From Mycobacterium scrofulaceum (GTDB lineage Bacteria > Actinomycetota > Actinomycetes > Mycobacteriales > Mycobacteriaceae): a DNA stretch of 64,000 nucleotides. The notes below the pieces were generated by a model. The model saw only the letters and a list, made by a program, of their open reading frames with translations. It did no database searches and was not told where the DNA came from. A program made the translations under genes and the position numbers. The stretch lies in NCBI RefSeq assembly GCF_001667885.1, contig NZ_LZJW01000151.1, forward strand, positions 36,826 to 100,825. The letters are read 5' to 3'. The stretch's first letter is position 1. Every line of letters starts with the position of its first letter. Shown one piece after another: positions 51,001 through 59,325 of the stretch.

Positions 51001-51308
51001 TGCCCGCCGACAAGCTGCTCAGCGTGCCCGACGGCGACCGGGTGCTGATCGCCGGCGCGGTGACCCACCGGCAGCGGCCGGGCACGGCCCAAGGGGTGAC
51101 GTTCCTCAACCTCGAGGACGAGACCGGGATGGTCAACGTGTTGTGCACGCCGGCGGTGTGGGCACGGCACCGCAAGCTGGCCAACTCCGCGCCGGCGATG
51201 CTGGTGCGCGGCCAGGTCCAAAACGCCACCGGCGCAGTCACCGTCGTCGCCGAGCGGCTGGGCCGCATCACCCTGGCGGTCGGCTCGAAGTCGCGCGATT
51301 TCCGGTGA
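48024..51308 (+). CDS. dnaE2: Error-prone DNA polymerase III alpha subunit DnaE2
   Basis: 1094 residues from ATG 48024; the frame extends upstream to 47943, but that would start inside or before the SOS box, and the M. tuberculosis protein also opens with GWFNGPPSW-like sequence. An N-terminal PHP domain (AELHAHSAFSFLDGAS) is followed by the polymerase core with catalytic acidic residues in PPDIDMDIE (about 450-457), then the fingers, the clamp-contact region, and the OB-fold ending in LAVGSKSRDFR. It makes mutations during SOS-induced translesion synthesis, acting with ImuA' and ImuB. The gene is close to identical to the M. tuberculosis sequence I recall. Confidence 0.97.
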   Translation: MSWFNGPPSWAEMERVLDSKPRHAGVRVVAGPEGEAPLSPKRGTYRPPEGARAARSSVPYAELHAHSAFSFLDGASTPEELVEEASRLGLRALALTDHDGLYGAVRFAEAAAELELRTVFGAELSLGPGARTETPDPPGPHLLVLARGPEGYRRLSRQLAAAHLAGGEKGKPRYDFDALTEAAGGHWHILTGCRKGHVRQALSQGPEAAERALADLVDRFGADRVSIELTHHGHPLDDERNAVLAGLAPRFGVGVVATTGAHFAGPPRRRLAMAMGAIRARQSLDAAAGWLAPLGGSHLRSGEEMARLFGQRPDAVTAAAELGEQCAFGLALIAPQLPPFDVPAGHTEDSWLRQLTMVGARDRYGPADAAPRAYAQIEHELKIIEQLRFPGYFLVVHDIARFCRCNNILCQGRGSAANSAVCYALGVTAVDPVANELLFERFLSPARDGPPDIDMDIESDQREKVIQYVYDKYGRDYAAQVANVITYRGRIAVRDMARALGFSQGQQDAWSKQISHWNGLADSPDVDGIPEQVVDLANQIRNLPRHMGIHSGGMVICDRPIADVCPVEWARMENRSVLQWDKDDCAAIGLVKFDLLGLGMLSALHYAIDLVAEHKGIEVDLARLDLSEPAVYEMLQRADSVGVFQVESRAQMATLPRLKPRIFYDLVVEVALIRPGPIQGGSVHPYIRRRNGLDPVVYDHPSMEPALRKTLGVPLFQEQLMQLAVDCAGFSAAEADQLRRAMGSKRSTERMRRLRDRFYDGMRTLHGATDEVIDRAYEKLEAFANFGFPESHALSFASLVFYSSWFKLHHPAAFCAALLRAQPMGFYSPQSLVADARRHGVTVHGPDVNASLAHATLENAGTEVRLGLGAVRHIGDDLAERLVEERKANGPFTSLLDLTTRLQLSVPQTEALATAGALGCFSMSRREALWAAGAAATQRPDRLPGVGSSSHVPALPGMSELELAAADVWATGVSPDSYPTQFLREDLDAMGVVPADKLLSVPDGDRVLIAGAVTHRQRPGTAQGVTFLNLEDETGMVNVLCTPAVWARHRKLANSAPAMLVRGQVQNATGAVTVVAERLGRITLAVGSKSRDFR

Positions 51309-51403
51309 GCCGCTCGGCGTTTGCGCAAAAACATACCTAGCAAAATGTGGCGCGTCGTACGCTATTCGAACAAATCGCTTGATCGAGTGTCAAGGGAGTC
51401 GAA

Positions 51404-51748
51404 ATGAACTTTAGGCCCGTTCGCCATGGCGCTGCGATACTGGGTTGTGTTGCGGTGCTTGCTCTTTCACCATCGACCGCCAGCGCTGATCCGCCGGACC
51501 CGCACCAGCCGGATATGACGAAGGGCTTCTGCCCGGGTGGTCGATGGGGTTACGGCAATTTGGCGGTGTGCGACGGCGAGAAGTATCCCGACGGGTCGTT
51601 TTGGCACCAGTGGATGAAAACCTGGATAGTCGGCCCGCAGTTTTATTACGACTGCGTCGGCGGCGACGAACCCCTGCCGGGGCCGCCTCCGCCCGGTGGC
51701 TGCGGCGGGGCAATTCCGCCCGACCAGCCGGCCCCGCCCCCAGCCTGA
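51404..51748 (+). CDS. Small secreted Trp/Cys/Pro-rich protein
   Basis: 114 residues, ATG 51404 with GGGAGTCGAA ahead. A signal peptide (FRPVRHGAAILGCVAVLALS) is cleaved near SASA-DPP. The mature protein is dominated by FCPGGRWGYGNLAVCDGEKY and FWHQWMKTWIVGPQFYYDC, with four Cys, then a Pro-rich tail. The function is unknown; it resembles small exported mycobacterial proteins. It is monocistronic by spacing (95 bases after dnaE2, 93 before the convergent Rv3369-like gene). Confidence 0.8.
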   Translation: MNFRPVRHGAAILGCVAVLALSPSTASADPPDPHQPDMTKGFCPGGRWGYGNLAVCDGEKYPDGSFWHQWMKTWIVGPQFYYDCVGGDEPLPGPPPPGGCGGAIPPDQPAPPPA

Positions 51749-51841
51749 TCCGGCGGGTGGTGTCCCGGCCATTGCGCCGAGTGTGCTCTGGTGGCGAAAA
51801 ATCGGCCGAATTTTCGCCATCAGAACACGTTCGGTGATGGG

Positions 51842-52252
51842 TCACGCGGTCGGCGTTGTCCACACCTTCGTCGGCGTGATCCTCAGCCGGGTGCTGTAAC
51901 TCGCCATCGCCTCGGTGAGGCCGAATTTCGCGGCGAGGTCCTCGTACTTGGCCCAGTACGGGCCGTCGTCACGACAGTCGACGTCCGTCGCGTCCACCGC
52001 CGCGATGCCGCCGATGACGACGATTCCGCCGCCGTTGCCGTCGGAATCCAGGTTCAGGCTCACCTCGGGGTGCGCCTTGATGTGGGCGACCTTGGCGGCC
52101 TGCGGCATGGAATAGACCGTCAGGCCGGCGCCGTCAAAGTGAAACCAGATCAGCCGCGGCACGGGCAGCCCGGCCTTGGCCACCGTGGTCAGCCAGCCGT
52201 AATAGTCCGATTTCAGCCGCTCGGAAACTTCTTGTGTCAGTTCGACGCTCAT
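51842..52252 (-). CDS. Pyridoxamine-oxidase-like FMN/F420 protein, Rv3369-like
   Basis: 136 residues from ATG 52252. The split-barrel PPOX fold is suggested by YYGWLTTVAKAGLPVPRLIWF, HFDGAGLTVYSMPQAAKVAH and IKAHPEVSLNLDSDGNGGGI. Mycobacterial members use FMN or F420 to reduce various substrates, or bind haem. It matches M. tuberculosis Rv3369 by position and motif. It is divergent from the nitroreductase with only 22 bases between starts, so both promoters must overlap coding or lie very close. Confidence 0.85.
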   Translation of the reverse strand: MSVELTQEVSERLKSDYYGWLTTVAKAGLPVPRLIWFHFDGAGLTVYSMPQAAKVAHIKAHPEVSLNLDSDGNGGGIVVIGGIAAVDATDVDCRDDGPYWAKYEDLAAKFGLTEAMASYSTRLRITPTKVWTTPTA

Positions 52253-52274
52253 AGCGCAACGGTAGTCTCCAAGC

Positions 52275-52919
52275 ATGACCCTCAATCTGTCCGTCGACGA
52301 AGTCCTCACCACCACCCGCTCGGTCCGCAAACGCCTGGACTTCGAGAAGCCGGTCGGCCGCGACGTGCTGATGGAATGCCTCGACCTGGCGCTGCAGGCG
52401 CCCACCGGATCCAATTCGCAGGGCTGGCAGTGGGTGTTCGTCGAGGACGCGGACAAGAAGAAGGCGATCGGCGACGTCTACCTGAAAAACGCGCGGGCCC
52501 ACCTGAGCTCGCCCGCTCCCGAATACGCCGAGGGGGACACCCGCGGGGAGCGGATGGACAAGGTGCGCGATTCCGCGACCTACCTCGCCGAGCACATGCA
52601 CGAGGCGCCGGTGTTGTTGATTCCCTGCATCTTTGGCCGCGAGGAGAAGCAGCCGCTGGGCGGCGTGTCATTCTGGGCGTCGCTGTTCCCTGCGGTGTGG
52701 AGCTTCTGCCTGGCGCTGCGGTCCCGCGGGCTGGGGTCGTGCTGGACGACGCTGCACCTGCTCGGCGACGGCGAGAAACAGGTCGCCGACGTGCTGGGCA
52801 TCCCGTACGACAAGTACAGCCAGGGCGGGCTGTTCCCCATCGCCTACACCAAGGGCACCGACTTTCGTCCGGCCAAGCGGCTGCCCGCCGAGCAGCTCAC
52901 CCACTGGAACGCCTGGTAA
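52275..52919 (+). CDS. Nitroreductase family protein, Rv3368c-like
   Basis: 214 residues. The FMN-binding fold is visible in TRSVRKRLDFEKPV, LALQAPTGSNSQGWQWVFVED and GLGSCWTTLHLLGDGEKQV, and LGIPYDKYSQGGLFPIAYT gives the C-terminal half. NAD(P)H-dependent flavin reductases of this family reduce nitro or quinone compounds; the physiological substrate is unknown. It corresponds to M. tuberculosis Rv3368c. It is followed immediately by the convergent YCII gene. In M. tuberculosis a PE_PGRS gene (Rv3367) lies between this and spoU; it is absent here. Confidence 0.9.
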   Translation: MTLNLSVDEVLTTTRSVRKRLDFEKPVGRDVLMECLDLALQAPTGSNSQGWQWVFVEDADKKKAIGDVYLKNARAHLSSPAPEYAEGDTRGERMDKVRDSATYLAEHMHEAPVLLIPCIFGREEKQPLGGVSFWASLFPAVWSFCLALRSRGLGSCWTTLHLLGDGEKQVADVLGIPYDKYSQGGLFPIAYTKGTDFRPAKRLPAEQLTHWNAW

Positions 52920-53246
52920 TCAGGCCTGAAGGGGCCAAACCTCGACGACGCCGTGCGCGACCGCGCACGGCGTCTGACTCACCCGCTCGACCGCCGCGTC
53001 CAGGTCTTCGGCCTCGAACACGGCGAACCCCGCGATCGGCAGCTGCGACCGAAGGAACGGGCCCGGCTCGGTGCGCACCCCCGCGCCGTCCGGGTTGCGC
53101 ACCTGGACGGGGTCGCCCGCCCGGCCGACGAGCGCGCCGGCCGCGCTGAGTTCGTCGTCACGGGCGTGCGCCGCTTGCTTGCGGTCGTCGGCCAGCCGGT
53201 GGTAGCCGGCCTCGTCGCCGTAACCGATCGTGATGAAGGTAGGCAT
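52920..53246 (-). CDS. YCII/DGPF-domain protein
   Basis: 108 residues. The small ferredoxin-like fold is indicated by FITIGYGDEAGYHRLADDR, GRAGDPVQVRNPDGAGVRTE and AGFAVFEAEDLDAAVERV. Members are usually of unknown function and often stand alone or near sigma factors. It is convergent with the nitroreductase with no gap between stop codons, and 36 bases downstream of trmL, so may share its promoter. Confidence 0.82.
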   Translation of the reverse strand: MPTFITIGYGDEAGYHRLADDRKQAAHARDDELSAAGALVGRAGDPVQVRNPDGAGVRTEPGPFLRSQLPIAGFAVFEAEDLDAAVERVSQTPCAVAHGVVEVWPLQA

Positions 53247-53282
53247 ACCGATGCTGACTCTCGGCGAACCTGAAACTCACCG

Positions 53283-53747
53283 CTACACGGCGCCGGGATA
53301 GCCGTGTTGCCGCCAGGCCTCATAGACGGCGACGGCGGCGGCGTTGGACAGGTTCAGCGAGCGCCGGCCCGCCAGCATCGGAATGCGCACCTGCTCGGTG
53401 ATGTGCTCGTCGGCCAGCGTCGCCGCGTCCAGACCGGTCGGTTCGGGACCGAACAGCAACACGTCGTCCGGCCGGTATCGGACGTCGGCGAACGAGGTGG
53501 GCGCGTGCGAGGTGAACGCGATCACCCGCTCCGGCGACAGTGCCTCCCACGCGGCCGGGAGCGACGGGTGCACCGTGACCGACGCCAGGTCGTGATAGTC
53601 CAGCCCGGCCCGCCGCAGCTTGGGTTCCGACAGGTCGAAGCCCATCGGCTCGACCAGGTGCAATTCGCACCCGGTCGCCGCCGCCGTGCGGATGGCGTTG
53701 CCCGTGTTGGGGGCGATGCGCGGGGAGAAGAACATCAGCTTGAACAC
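53283..53747 (-). CDS. tRNA (cytidine/uridine-2'-O-)-methyltransferase TrmL type (SPOUT)
   Basis: 154 residues, close to the E. coli TrmL length. SPOUT motifs are PNTGNAIRTAAATGCELHLV, VLLFGPEPTGLDAA and the knot segment IPMLAGRRSLNLSNAAAVAV. TrmL methylates the ribose of position 34 in certain leucine tRNAs using SAM. It matches M. tuberculosis Rv3366 (spoU). It is divergent from the adjacent class I methyltransferase with 17 bases between starts. Confidence 0.92.
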   Translation of the reverse strand: MFKLMFFSPRIAPNTGNAIRTAAATGCELHLVEPMGFDLSEPKLRRAGLDYHDLASVTVHPSLPAAWEALSPERVIAFTSHAPTSFADVRYRPDDVLLFGPEPTGLDAATLADEHITEQVRIPMLAGRRSLNLSNAAAVAVYEAWRQHGYPGAV

Positions 53748-53764
53748 AACGCGATAATGGTCGC

Positions 53765-54370
53765 ATGGTCGAGCAGAGCCTCTGGATGCAGAAAGTCGCT
53801 GCCGATCCCGGACATTCGCACTGGTACATAGAGCGGTTCCGCGCCATGGCCCGCGCCGGCGACGACCTGGCCGGCGAGGCGCGCTTCGTGGACGCGATGG
53901 CGCCGCGGGGCGCCCACATCCTCGACGCCGGCTGCGGGCCCGGCCGGCTGGGCGGGTATCTGGCCGCCGCCGGTCACCGCGTCGTGGGTGTCGACGTCGA
54001 CCCGGCGCTGATCGAAGCGGCCGAGCAGGATCATCCCGGGCCGCGCTGGCTCGTCGGCGACCTCGCCGAGCTCGACCTGCCCGCCCGCGGCCTCACCGAG
54101 CCGTTCGACGTGATCGTGTCGGCCGGCAACGTGATGACGTTCCTGGCGCCCAGCACGCGGCGCCGGGTGCTGGGCCGGCTGCGGGCCCACCTCAAAGAGG
54201 ACGGCCGGGCGGCGATCGGCTTCGGCGCGGGCCGCGACTACGGCTTCGCCGAGTTCCTCGACGACGCGGCCGCCGCCGGGCTCGAGCCCGATCTGCTGCT
54301 GTCCACCTGGGACCTGCGCCCGTTCGCCGATGACTCGGATTTCCTCGTCGCGGTCCTGCGCCGCGCGTGA
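53765..54370 (+). CDS. Class I SAM-dependent methyltransferase
   Basis: 201 residues. The SAM-binding motif is ILDAGCGPGRLGGYLAAAGH, then VVGVDVDPALIEAAEQDHPG and DVIVSAGNVMTFLAP. The downstream part reads LRAHLKEDGRAAIGFGAG and closes with DFLVAVLRRA. The acceptor is unknown. It lies alone between trmL (divergent) and the conservon operon (same strand, 235 bases away). Such small methyltransferases are common in mycobacteria. Confidence 0.88.
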   Translation: MVEQSLWMQKVAADPGHSHWYIERFRAMARAGDDLAGEARFVDAMAPRGAHILDAGCGPGRLGGYLAAAGHRVVGVDVDPALIEAAEQDHPGPRWLVGDLAELDLPARGLTEPFDVIVSAGNVMTFLAPSTRRRVLGRLRAHLKEDGRAAIGFGAGRDYGFAEFLDDAAAAGLEPDLLLSTWDLRPFADDSDFLVAVLRRA

Positions 54371-54605
54371 CGGCGGTTTGCCAGGATCGCCGGCCCGCGC
54401 GCGGGCCCACCTTGGAGGGGCCTGTCTGCTCAGTACGGATTCTGGTGACCTGGGCCGCGGGCTGTCATACTCGTCGGATTGCCACGTTGACGCGCTCGCG
54501 CCCATCTGGCGTGGCACGGGTGGATAAAGCAGGAAGTCTCATGAGCCTCTCGTTTTCTCGAGCGCTGAGCATCAGCGCAGCGGCCGGTCGCGCGGCCGTG
54601 CCGAC

Positions 54606-57413
54606 GTGACCATGTTCGCCCGCCCGGCCACCCCTGCCGAGGCGGTCCCGTCCGAGTCCCCGCAGCCCCGCGCCGCCGAGGCGGCGCCCGCCAAACGCCC
54701 ACCGACCTGGTCGCTGAGCAACTGGCCGGTCCGGTGGAAGGTCCTGGCGATCGTGCTGGTCCCGCTGGTGCTGGCGACGGTATTCGGGGGGCTGCGCATC
54801 CAGGGCGCGATGGCGAACTCCGGCGGGCTGCGGCTGGCCGCCGCTCGCGCCGACCTGGTTCCCGTGATCACCAAGTACATGTCGGCCCTGGACGTCGCCC
54901 TGCTGGCGGGCAGCACCGGGCGCGACGTGGAGGGCGCCAAGAAGAACTTCGAGGCGCGCAAATACGAGCTGGACACGCGGCTGCGCGACACCGACGTGAC
55001 CCCCGAGGTGCGGTCGGGGGTGACCAACCTGCTCGACGGCGGTCAGATGCTGGTGAACAAGGTGGCCGACAACAACCTCGGTTTGCGGGAGCGGGTGACC
55101 CTCTACGCGCCGATCCTGTTGACGGCCGAGGACGTCATCAACGCGTCGGTCCGCGTCGACGACGAGAAGATCCGCGCCCAGACCCAGGGTCTGAGCCGGG
55201 CGGTCGGGGCCCGCGGGCAGATGACCATGCAGAAGATCCTCGTCACCCGGGGCGCCGACCTGCCCGAGCCGCAGCTGCGGACCTCGATGATCACCCTGGC
55301 CGGCACCGAGCCGTCGACGCTGTTCGGAATGAGTGAGGTCCTGGGCGCCGGTTCGCCCGAAGCCAAGACGCTGCAGCAGCAGCTGGTCAACCGGATGGCG
55401 ATCATGTCCGACCCGGCCAGCGTGCTCGTCGACAACCCTGACCTGCTGCGCTCGATACAGACCACCGACGACATCGCCGACCAGATCATCAAGGACACCA
55501 CCGCGTCGGTGACCAAATCCGTGCACGCCCAGGCCGCCGACCGGCGCAACGCCGCCATCCTCGACACCGTCCTGGTGCTGTCCGCCATCGTGGTCGCGCT
55601 GATCGTCGTGCTGCTGGTGGCGCGCGCGCTGGTCCGGCCGCTGCGCGTCCTGCGCGACGGCGCCCTCAAGGTGGCCCACACCGATCTCGAGGAGGAGATC
55701 GCCCGGGTGAAGGCCGGCGGCGCCGAGCCGACGCCCGAGCCGCTGCCGGTGTACACCACCGAGGAGATCGGCCAGGTCGCCCACGCGGTCGACGAACTGC
55801 ACACCCAGGCCCTGCTGCTCGCCGGCGACGAGGCCCGGTTGCGGCTGCTGGTCAACGACATGTTCGAAACCATGTCGCGGCGCAGCCGCTCGCTGGTCGA
55901 CCAGCAGCTGTCGCTCATCGACCGGCTGGAGCGCAACGAGGAGGACCCCGATCGCCTGGACAGCCTGTTCCGGCTGGACCACCTCGCGGCCCGGCTGCGC
56001 CGCAACAGCGCCAACCTGCTGGTGCTGGCCGGTGCGCAGCTGGCCCGCGACCAGCGTGACCCGGTGCCGCTGTCGACGGTGCTCAACGCCGCGGTGTCCG
56101 AGGTCGAGGACTACCGCCGCGTCGAGATCGCCGGGCTGCCCGAGAACGCCACGCTGGTCGGCGCGGCCGCCGGCGGCGCCATCCACCTGTTCGCCGAGCT
56201 GATCGACAACGCCCTGCGCTACTCGCCGCCCGCGACGACCGTGCGGGTCTCGGCTTCCCGCGGCGGCTCCGACCCGCAAGGGGGAGTCGTGGTGCGGATC
56301 GCCGACTCCGGCCTGGGCATGAACGACACGGATCGGCGCATCGCCAACATGCGGTTGCAGGCCGGCGGCGAGGTCAGCCCCGACAACGCCCGCCACATGG
56401 GGCTGTTCGTGGTCGGCCGGATCGCGGCCCGGCACGGCATCCGGGTGGGGCTGCGCGGCCCGGCGGCCAACGAGGCCGGCTCCGGCACCACCGCGGAGAT
56501 CTACCTGCCGCCAACGATTCTCGAGGGCTCGGCGCCGCAGGGCCCCCGAGTCGCCCGGATCCGGGCGGTTTCGTCGCCCAGCGCGCAGCTCGCCGCCGCG
56601 GTCGCCGCGCCCGAGGAGGACCGCCGGCCCGAGCCGGCGGGCCGGCAGGCCCACGCCGCGGACTCGGCGCCGCCGGTCACGTTGCTGCCGCGCCGCAATC
56701 CCGGTTCCAGCGGCATCACCGAGGTGCCCGCCGAACCCGCCGATCCGCTGCCGCAGCGGCAGCGCCGCGAACTGCCCACGCCGTGGTGGGAGAGCGGGAC
56801 CTCGGCCGCACCGAGCGCCCCGGAGCCGGAACCGCAGCCGAAACCCGCCCGCGCCTCGGACACCTCGGCGTTCTTCGCCGCGCGGGCACGGGAGGCCGAC
56901 AAGCCGGCCGAAACGCCGCCGACCCCGACCCCGGCGCCGAGCGCGCCCGGCCCGTCGATCCCGGCCGCGCCGAAGAGCGCAGCCGCTCCGACGAGCGCGA
57001 CCCCGGCCGACGACGACGTCATCTACCGGCGGATGCTGTCGGAGATGCTCGGCGATCCGCACGACCTCGTCAACAGCCCCGACCTGGACTGGCAGTCGGT
57101 GTGGGACCGCGGCTGGACGCTCGCCGCGGCGGCCGAGGACAAGCCCGTCGAGTCGCGCACCGCCGAGCACGGTCTGCCGGTCCGCACGCCCGGTGCGCGG
57201 CTGGTGCCCGGCGCGGCCAACGGCACGGGCCGGCCCGCCGAGGACGACGAGGGCCACGAACCCAACGGCGGCTCGCACTCCGGCCGCGAACCGCAGCACG
57301 CCGCCGCCGCGCGCGACCCCGAGGCGGTGCGCGCGTCGTTCAGTAGCCACTTCGGCGGCGTGCGCACCGGCCGCACGCACGCCCGCGACACCCAGGGGCC
57401 CGATCAGGAATGA
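54606..57413 (+). CDS. Conservon sensor histidine-kinase-like protein, Rv3365c-like
   Basis: 935 residues from GTG 54606 (ATG 54612 is equally possible). Transmembrane helices at about 46-66 and 320-345 bracket an extracytoplasmic sensor region of some 255 residues. HAMP follows, then a dimerisation region and an HATPase_c domain with N-box ELIDNALRYSPP and G-box IADSGLGMN. The likely His-box reads RLDHLAARLRRN, typical of the CvnA class. A Pro/Ala-rich tail of nearly 300 residues follows. It is the first gene of the Rv3365c-Rv3361c operon; the next gene overlaps it by 4 bases. Such kinases lack an adjacent response regulator and act through the GTPase partners. Confidence 0.93.
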   Translation: MTMFARPATPAEAVPSESPQPRAAEAAPAKRPPTWSLSNWPVRWKVLAIVLVPLVLATVFGGLRIQGAMANSGGLRLAAARADLVPVITKYMSALDVALLAGSTGRDVEGAKKNFEARKYELDTRLRDTDVTPEVRSGVTNLLDGGQMLVNKVADNNLGLRERVTLYAPILLTAEDVINASVRVDDEKIRAQTQGLSRAVGARGQMTMQKILVTRGADLPEPQLRTSMITLAGTEPSTLFGMSEVLGAGSPEAKTLQQQLVNRMAIMSDPASVLVDNPDLLRSIQTTDDIADQIIKDTTASVTKSVHAQAADRRNAAILDTVLVLSAIVVALIVVLLVARALVRPLRVLRDGALKVAHTDLEEEIARVKAGGAEPTPEPLPVYTTEEIGQVAHAVDELHTQALLLAGDEARLRLLVNDMFETMSRRSRSLVDQQLSLIDRLERNEEDPDRLDSLFRLDHLAARLRRNSANLLVLAGAQLARDQRDPVPLSTVLNAAVSEVEDYRRVEIAGLPENATLVGAAAGGAIHLFAELIDNALRYSPPATTVRVSASRGGSDPQGGVVVRIADSGLGMNDTDRRIANMRLQAGGEVSPDNARHMGLFVVGRIAARHGIRVGLRGPAANEAGSGTTAEIYLPPTILEGSAPQGPRVARIRAVSSPSAQLAAAVAAPEEDRRPEPAGRQAHAADSAPPVTLLPRRNPGSSGITEVPAEPADPLPQRQRRELPTPWWESGTSAAPSAPEPEPQPKPARASDTSAFFAARAREADKPAETPPTPTPAPSAPGPSIPAAPKSAAAPTSATPADDDVIYRRMLSEMLGDPHDLVNSPDLDWQSVWDRGWTLAAAAEDKPVESRTAEHGLPVRTPGARLVPGAANGTGRPAEDDEGHEPNGGSHSGREPQHAAAARDPEAVRASFSSHFGGVRTGRTHARDTQGPDQE

Positions 57414-57808
57414 CCGCACCCGCGAATTCCCTGGACTGGCTGGTGACGCGCTTCGCCCGCGAGGTGCCCGGCGTGGCGCACGCCCTGCTGGTCTCCGTGG
57501 ACGGGCTGCCCATCGCCGCCAGCGAGCACCTGCCGCGTGAGCGCGCCGACCAGCTGGCCGCGGTGGCCTCCGGTCTGGCCAGCCTCGCGACCGGCGCCGC
57601 GCAGCTGTTCGAGGGCGGCCAGGTGCTGCAGTCGGTGGTGGAGATGCAGAACGGCTACCTGCTGCTGATGCGCGTCGGCGACGGCTCGCATTTGGCCACG
57701 CTCGCCGCGACGTCGTGTGACATCGGTCAAATCGGTTACGAGATGGCCATTCTGGTCGAGCGGGTCGGGGGCGTGGTGCAGTCCACCCGCCGGTCTGGCG
57801 TCTCGTGA
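57410..57808 (+). CDS. Roadblock/LC7-domain protein of the conservon, Rv3364c-like
   Basis: 132 residues. The roadblock fold shows as LDWLVTRFAREVPGVAHALLV, VDGLPIAASEHLPRERADQL and VASGLASLATGAAQLFEGGQ. This is CvnB-type; roadblock proteins form dimers that act on small GTPases, often as activating factors. It overlaps the kinase stop by 4 bases and precedes the DUF742 gene by 6 bases. It likely works with the GTPase encoded two genes later. Confidence 0.93.
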   Translation: MTAPANSLDWLVTRFAREVPGVAHALLVSVDGLPIAASEHLPRERADQLAAVASGLASLATGAAQLFEGGQVLQSVVEMQNGYLLLMRVGDGSHLATLAATSCDIGQIGYEMAILVERVGGVVQSTRRSGVS

Positions 57809-57814
57809 GCCGCG

Positions 57815-58201
57815 ATGGACGACCGCGAGCCCCGGCATCTTGCTGAGCCGACCGCACGTCGAGGGAACCTGGTCCGCCCGTACACCCTGACGTCCGGACG
57901 GACCGGCACCGACGTCGACCTTCCCGTGGAAGCGCCGATCCAGACGTTGCAGGCCGGGCTGGCCCACCGGTGGCCGCCCGACGACGCGAAAGGCAAGATC
58001 ATCCAACTGTGCGTCGGCAGCCCGTCGGTCGCGGAGATCTCGGCCCGGCTGGATCTGCCGCTCGGCGTCACGCGCGTCCTGGTCGGCGATCTGGTTTTGT
58101 CCGGCTACCTTCGGGTGCATAAGACGTTGTCCGAGCGTTCGACCAGAGATGAGCGCCACGAACTCATAGGAAGGACGCTGCGTGGCCTTAAGGCACTCTG
58201 A
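57815..58201 (+). CDS. DUF742 protein of the conservon, Rv3363c-like
   Basis: 128 residues. It is CvnC-type: VRPYTLTSGRTGTDVDLPVE, then IIQLCVGSPSVAEISARLDL and PLGVTRVLVGDLVLSGYLRV, a winged-helix-like pattern typical of DUF742. Its exact role is unknown, but it is always found with the roadblock and GTPase genes in actinobacterial conservons. The downstream GTPase gene starts 20 bases before its stop. Confidence 0.92.
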   Translation: MDDREPRHLAEPTARRGNLVRPYTLTSGRTGTDVDLPVEAPIQTLQAGLAHRWPPDDAKGKIIQLCVGSPSVAEISARLDLPLGVTRVLVGDLVLSGYLRVHKTLSERSTRDERHELIGRTLRGLKAL

Positions 58202-58775
58202 GGCGCACTCCGAGGTGTATTCCGATCCGGCCCACGCCTCGACGAAGATCGTCATCGCCGGCGGATTCGGTGCCGGCAAGACGACGTTCGTCGGCGCGGT
58301 GTCGGAGATCATGCCGTTGCGCACCGAGGCGATGCTGACCGACGCCTCGACCGCCGTCGACGCGCTGGAGGCCACCCCGGACAAGCGGACCACCACCGTC
58401 GCGATGGACTTCGGCCGGATCACGCTGGACGAGGACCTGGTGCTCTACCTGTTCGGGACGCCGGGTCAACGCCGGTTCTGGTTCATGTGGGACGACCTGG
58501 TGCGCGGCGCCATCGGGGCGATCGTGCTGGTGGACTGCCGGCGCCTGGAGGACAGCTTCGCCGCGGTCGACTTCTTCGAGCACCGCAACCTGCCGTTCCT
58601 GATCGCGGTCAACGAGTTCGACGGCGCCCCGCGCTACCCGGTCGCGGAGGTCCGTGAGGCGCTCACCCTGCCCGCGCACATCCCGGTGATCACGGTCGAC
58701 GCCCGGGACCGCCGGTCGGCGACCGACGCGCTGATCGCCGTCAGTGAATACGCGCTGAGCAGCCTGGCCAGTTGA
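58182..58775 (+). CDS. Conservon GTPase-like ATP/GTP-binding protein, Rv3362c-like
   Basis: 197 residues, GTG start. The P-loop is GGFGAGKTTFVGAV (Walker A). Switch-region sequence LYLFGTPGQRRFWFMWDDL replaces the usual DTAGQ with GTPGQ, and the base-specificity motif is NEFD rather than NKxD. CvnD-type proteins bind GTP or related nucleotides and act downstream of the roadblock partner. It overlaps mfpA at the stop codon by 4 bases (TTGA). Nucleotide preference cannot be fixed from the altered motifs. Confidence 0.93.
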   Translation: MALRHSEAHSEVYSDPAHASTKIVIAGGFGAGKTTFVGAVSEIMPLRTEAMLTDASTAVDALEATPDKRTTTVAMDFGRITLDEDLVLYLFGTPGQRRFWFMWDDLVRGAIGAIVLVDCRRLEDSFAAVDFFEHRNLPFLIAVNEFDGAPRYPVAEVREALTLPAHIPVITVDARDRRSATDALIAVSEYALSSLAS

Positions 58776-59323
58776 CCGAGCGGTGGGCCGATCGCCACTT
58801 CGAAGGCCACGACTTCACCGACGAGGACCTGACCCGGCTGGACACCGAGCGGGCCGTGTTCGACGGGTGCAACTTCAGCGGGGCCAACCTAGCCGAATCC
58901 CGGCACCGCGGGTCGGCGTTCCGCAATTGCACCTTCCGGCGAACCTCGTTGTGGCACAGCACCTTCGCGCAGTGCAGCATGCTGGGGTCGGTGTTCGTGC
59001 AGTGCCGGATGCGGCCGATCTCCTTCGACGAGGTCGACTTCACGCTGGCGGTGCTGGGCGGTAACGACCTGCGCGGCGTCGACCTGAGCGGCTGCCGGCT
59101 GCGGGAGGCCAGCCTGGTGGAGGCCGACCTGCGCAAGGCGGCGTTACGCCGCGCCGACCTGTCCGGTGCGCGGGCGACGGGCGCCCGGCTGGACGACGCC
59201 GACCTGCGCGGCGCCACGGTGGATCCCGCGCTGTGGCGGACCGCCTCGCTGACGGGCGCCCGCGTCGACGTCGGCCAGGCGGTGGCCTTCGCGGCGGCGC
59301 AAGGCTTGCGCCTGGACGGCTGA
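58772..59323 (+). CDS. mfpA: Pentapeptide-repeat DNA-gyrase inhibitor MfpA
   Basis: 183 residues from TTG 58772. The right-handed beta-helix is built from five-residue repeats with central Leu or Phe, for example FSGANLAESRHRGSAFRNC, LGGNDLRGVDLSGCRLRE, ASLVEADLRKAALRRADLSG and ARATGARLDDADLRGATVD. M. tuberculosis MfpA (Rv3361c) mimics DNA, binds gyrase and lowers fluoroquinolone susceptibility. It is the terminal gene of the conservon operon, so its level is tied to the upstream GTPase genes. The family's activity is established; for this orthologue it is inferred. Confidence 0.95.
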   Translation: MTERWADRHFEGHDFTDEDLTRLDTERAVFDGCNFSGANLAESRHRGSAFRNCTFRRTSLWHSTFAQCSMLGSVFVQCRMRPISFDEVDFTLAVLGGNDLRGVDLSGCRLREASLVEADLRKAALRRADLSGARATGARLDDADLRGATVDPALWRTASLTGARVDVGQAVAFAAAQGLRLDG

Positions 59324-59325
59324 CG

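Noticed and set aside
51364..51380. Possible third SOS box (TCGAAC) upstream of the 51404 gene
   Set aside because: The second half-site is absent: the matching positions read CGCTTG instead of GTTCGA.
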